A DNA stretch of 64,000 nt from JAPOXR01 sp965199765 (GTDB lineage: Bacteria > Pseudomonadota > Alphaproteobacteria > Rhodobacterales > Rhodobacteraceae). The position numbers and the translations under genes are program-made. The stretch is taken from positions 1,302,001 to 1,366,000 of the forward strand of contig CBDATC010000001.1 in NCBI GenBank assembly GCA_965199765.1, in the 5' to 3' direction. The notes beneath the pieces are model-generated. The model was not told the origin of the DNA. It was given only the letters and a program-made list of their open reading frames with translations, and did no database searches. Below, piece by piece: positions 63,594 through 64,000 of the stretch. How positions within the stretch are numbered: the stretch's first letter is position 1; the number at the start of each line of letters is the position of its first letter.

Positions 63594-64000
63594 TCAAGAA
63601 GGCTTCTTTTTCGCGGGAGGATCAAGCCGGATCAATTTTTCCGCCGGAGACGGCATGCGATTCCATGCGTCGAGACCAGCGATCTTGTATGCCTCGGCAA
63701 GCGTTGGATAATTAAAGGTGTTTTCGACAAAATAGTCCACTGTGCCCTTAAGATTGAGAACCGCTTGAGCGATGTGAATCAGTTCCGTCGCCCCTTCACC
63801 GACGATTTGAACGCCGAGCAGCCGACGGGTTTTCAATGATACCAACATCTTCAACATCCCATGGTCCACACCCATGATGTGACCGCGAGATGTCTCGCGG
63901 AATCGGGCAATTCCAACTTCGTATTTGATTCCACGCTGCCGTAACTCTTCTTCGGACATGCCGCAGGTCGATATTTCGGGAACCGAGTAGATGCCGTAAG
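63594..64000 (-). CDS. sthA: Soluble pyridine nucleotide transhydrogenase, partial (C-terminal part)
   Basis: The frame enters from the right edge as YGIYSVPEISTCGMSEEELR and continues with IVGEGATELIHIAQAVLNLK, then VENTFNYPTLAEAYKIAGLD. This is the dimerisation domain of the flavoprotein disulfide reductase family, and FNYPTLAEAYK is the SthA-type ending. SthA balances NADPH and NADH in the cytoplasm. About 135 C-terminal residues are visible; the FAD and NAD domains lie outside the window. Confidence 0.88.
   Translation of the reverse strand, partial: YGIYSVPEISTCGMSEEELRQRGIKYEVGIARFRETSRGHIMGVDHGMLKMLVSLKTRRLLGVQIVGEGATELIHIAQAVLNLKGTVDYFVENTFNYPTLAEAYKIAGLDAWNRMPSPAEKLIRLDPPAKKKPS

Overview
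The window looks like chromosomal DNA of an alphaproteobacterium. The evidence is the dnaA-dnaN-recF segment, the IalB-type exported protein, the small Met-rich exported protein of a kind I associate with Rhodobacteraceae relatives, and the Ehu/Doe-type osmolyte genes. The exact lineage cannot be fixed from the sequence. Coding density is normal in the housekeeping blocks. It drops sharply in four places that hold decayed insertion sequences and gene fragments: about 25.7-26.7 kb, 38.5-41.7 kb, 43-44.2 kb with 47-48.2 kb, and 52.9-54.7 kb.

Layout. 1-2901 (-) is the 5' part of a large exported repeat protein (FN3 and VCBS modules) that runs off the left edge. 3794-9648 (+) is the replication block: a rhodanese, dnaA, dnaN, a DNA methyltransferase inserted between dnaN and recF, and recF; no clear oriC was seen. 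9752-13241 (-) is a small catabolic block: a Rieske oxygenase, a SAF-domain NAD-dependent dehydrogenase and a uronate dehydrogenase. 13365-25704 (-) is a three-gene, 12.3-kb operon: a giant DUF1998 helicase fused to a C-terminal nuclease-like domain, an SNF2-type helicase, and an Eco57I-like adenine methyltransferase. It resembles DISARM and Druantia anti-phage loci but matches neither standard gene set. The helicase and methyltransferase genes each carry a long poly-C tract.

26746-38528 holds ordinary genes: a quinone-oxidoreductase-like enzyme, mtgA, a glutathione transferase, queG, an SDR, two L,D-transpeptidase-type proteins, a CAP-domain lipoprotein, rlmN, an IalB-like protein, and leuC/leuD. 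38.5-41.5 kb contains one intact and one truncated copy of an Rpn/YhgA-type recombination-promoting nuclease with a variable 12-bp repeat; 37-bp direct repeats flank the region. Next come a D-amino-acid dehydrogenase-like enzyme, a decayed bacterial voltage-gated sodium channel, an Asp/Glu racemase-like protein, an orphan dipeptide-binding protein, and a decayed IS4-type transposase. 48229-52847 is a complete BMP-family (nucleoside-type) ABC importer.

Between two IS remnants (53.6-53.9 kb) lies a small intact gene for an NHLP-leader RiPP precursor. It has a consensus-like sigma70 promoter, a double-glycine site and a very short core, and no maturation genes are nearby. 54721-63294 is a divergent osmolyte-catabolism locus: a GMC oxidoreductase, an Ehu-like amino-acid ABC importer and an M24 hydrolase on the minus strand, and an aminotransferase with a DoeB-like deacylase on the plus strand. 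A palindromic operator-like site sits in the divergent promoter region. The window ends in the 3' part of sthA.
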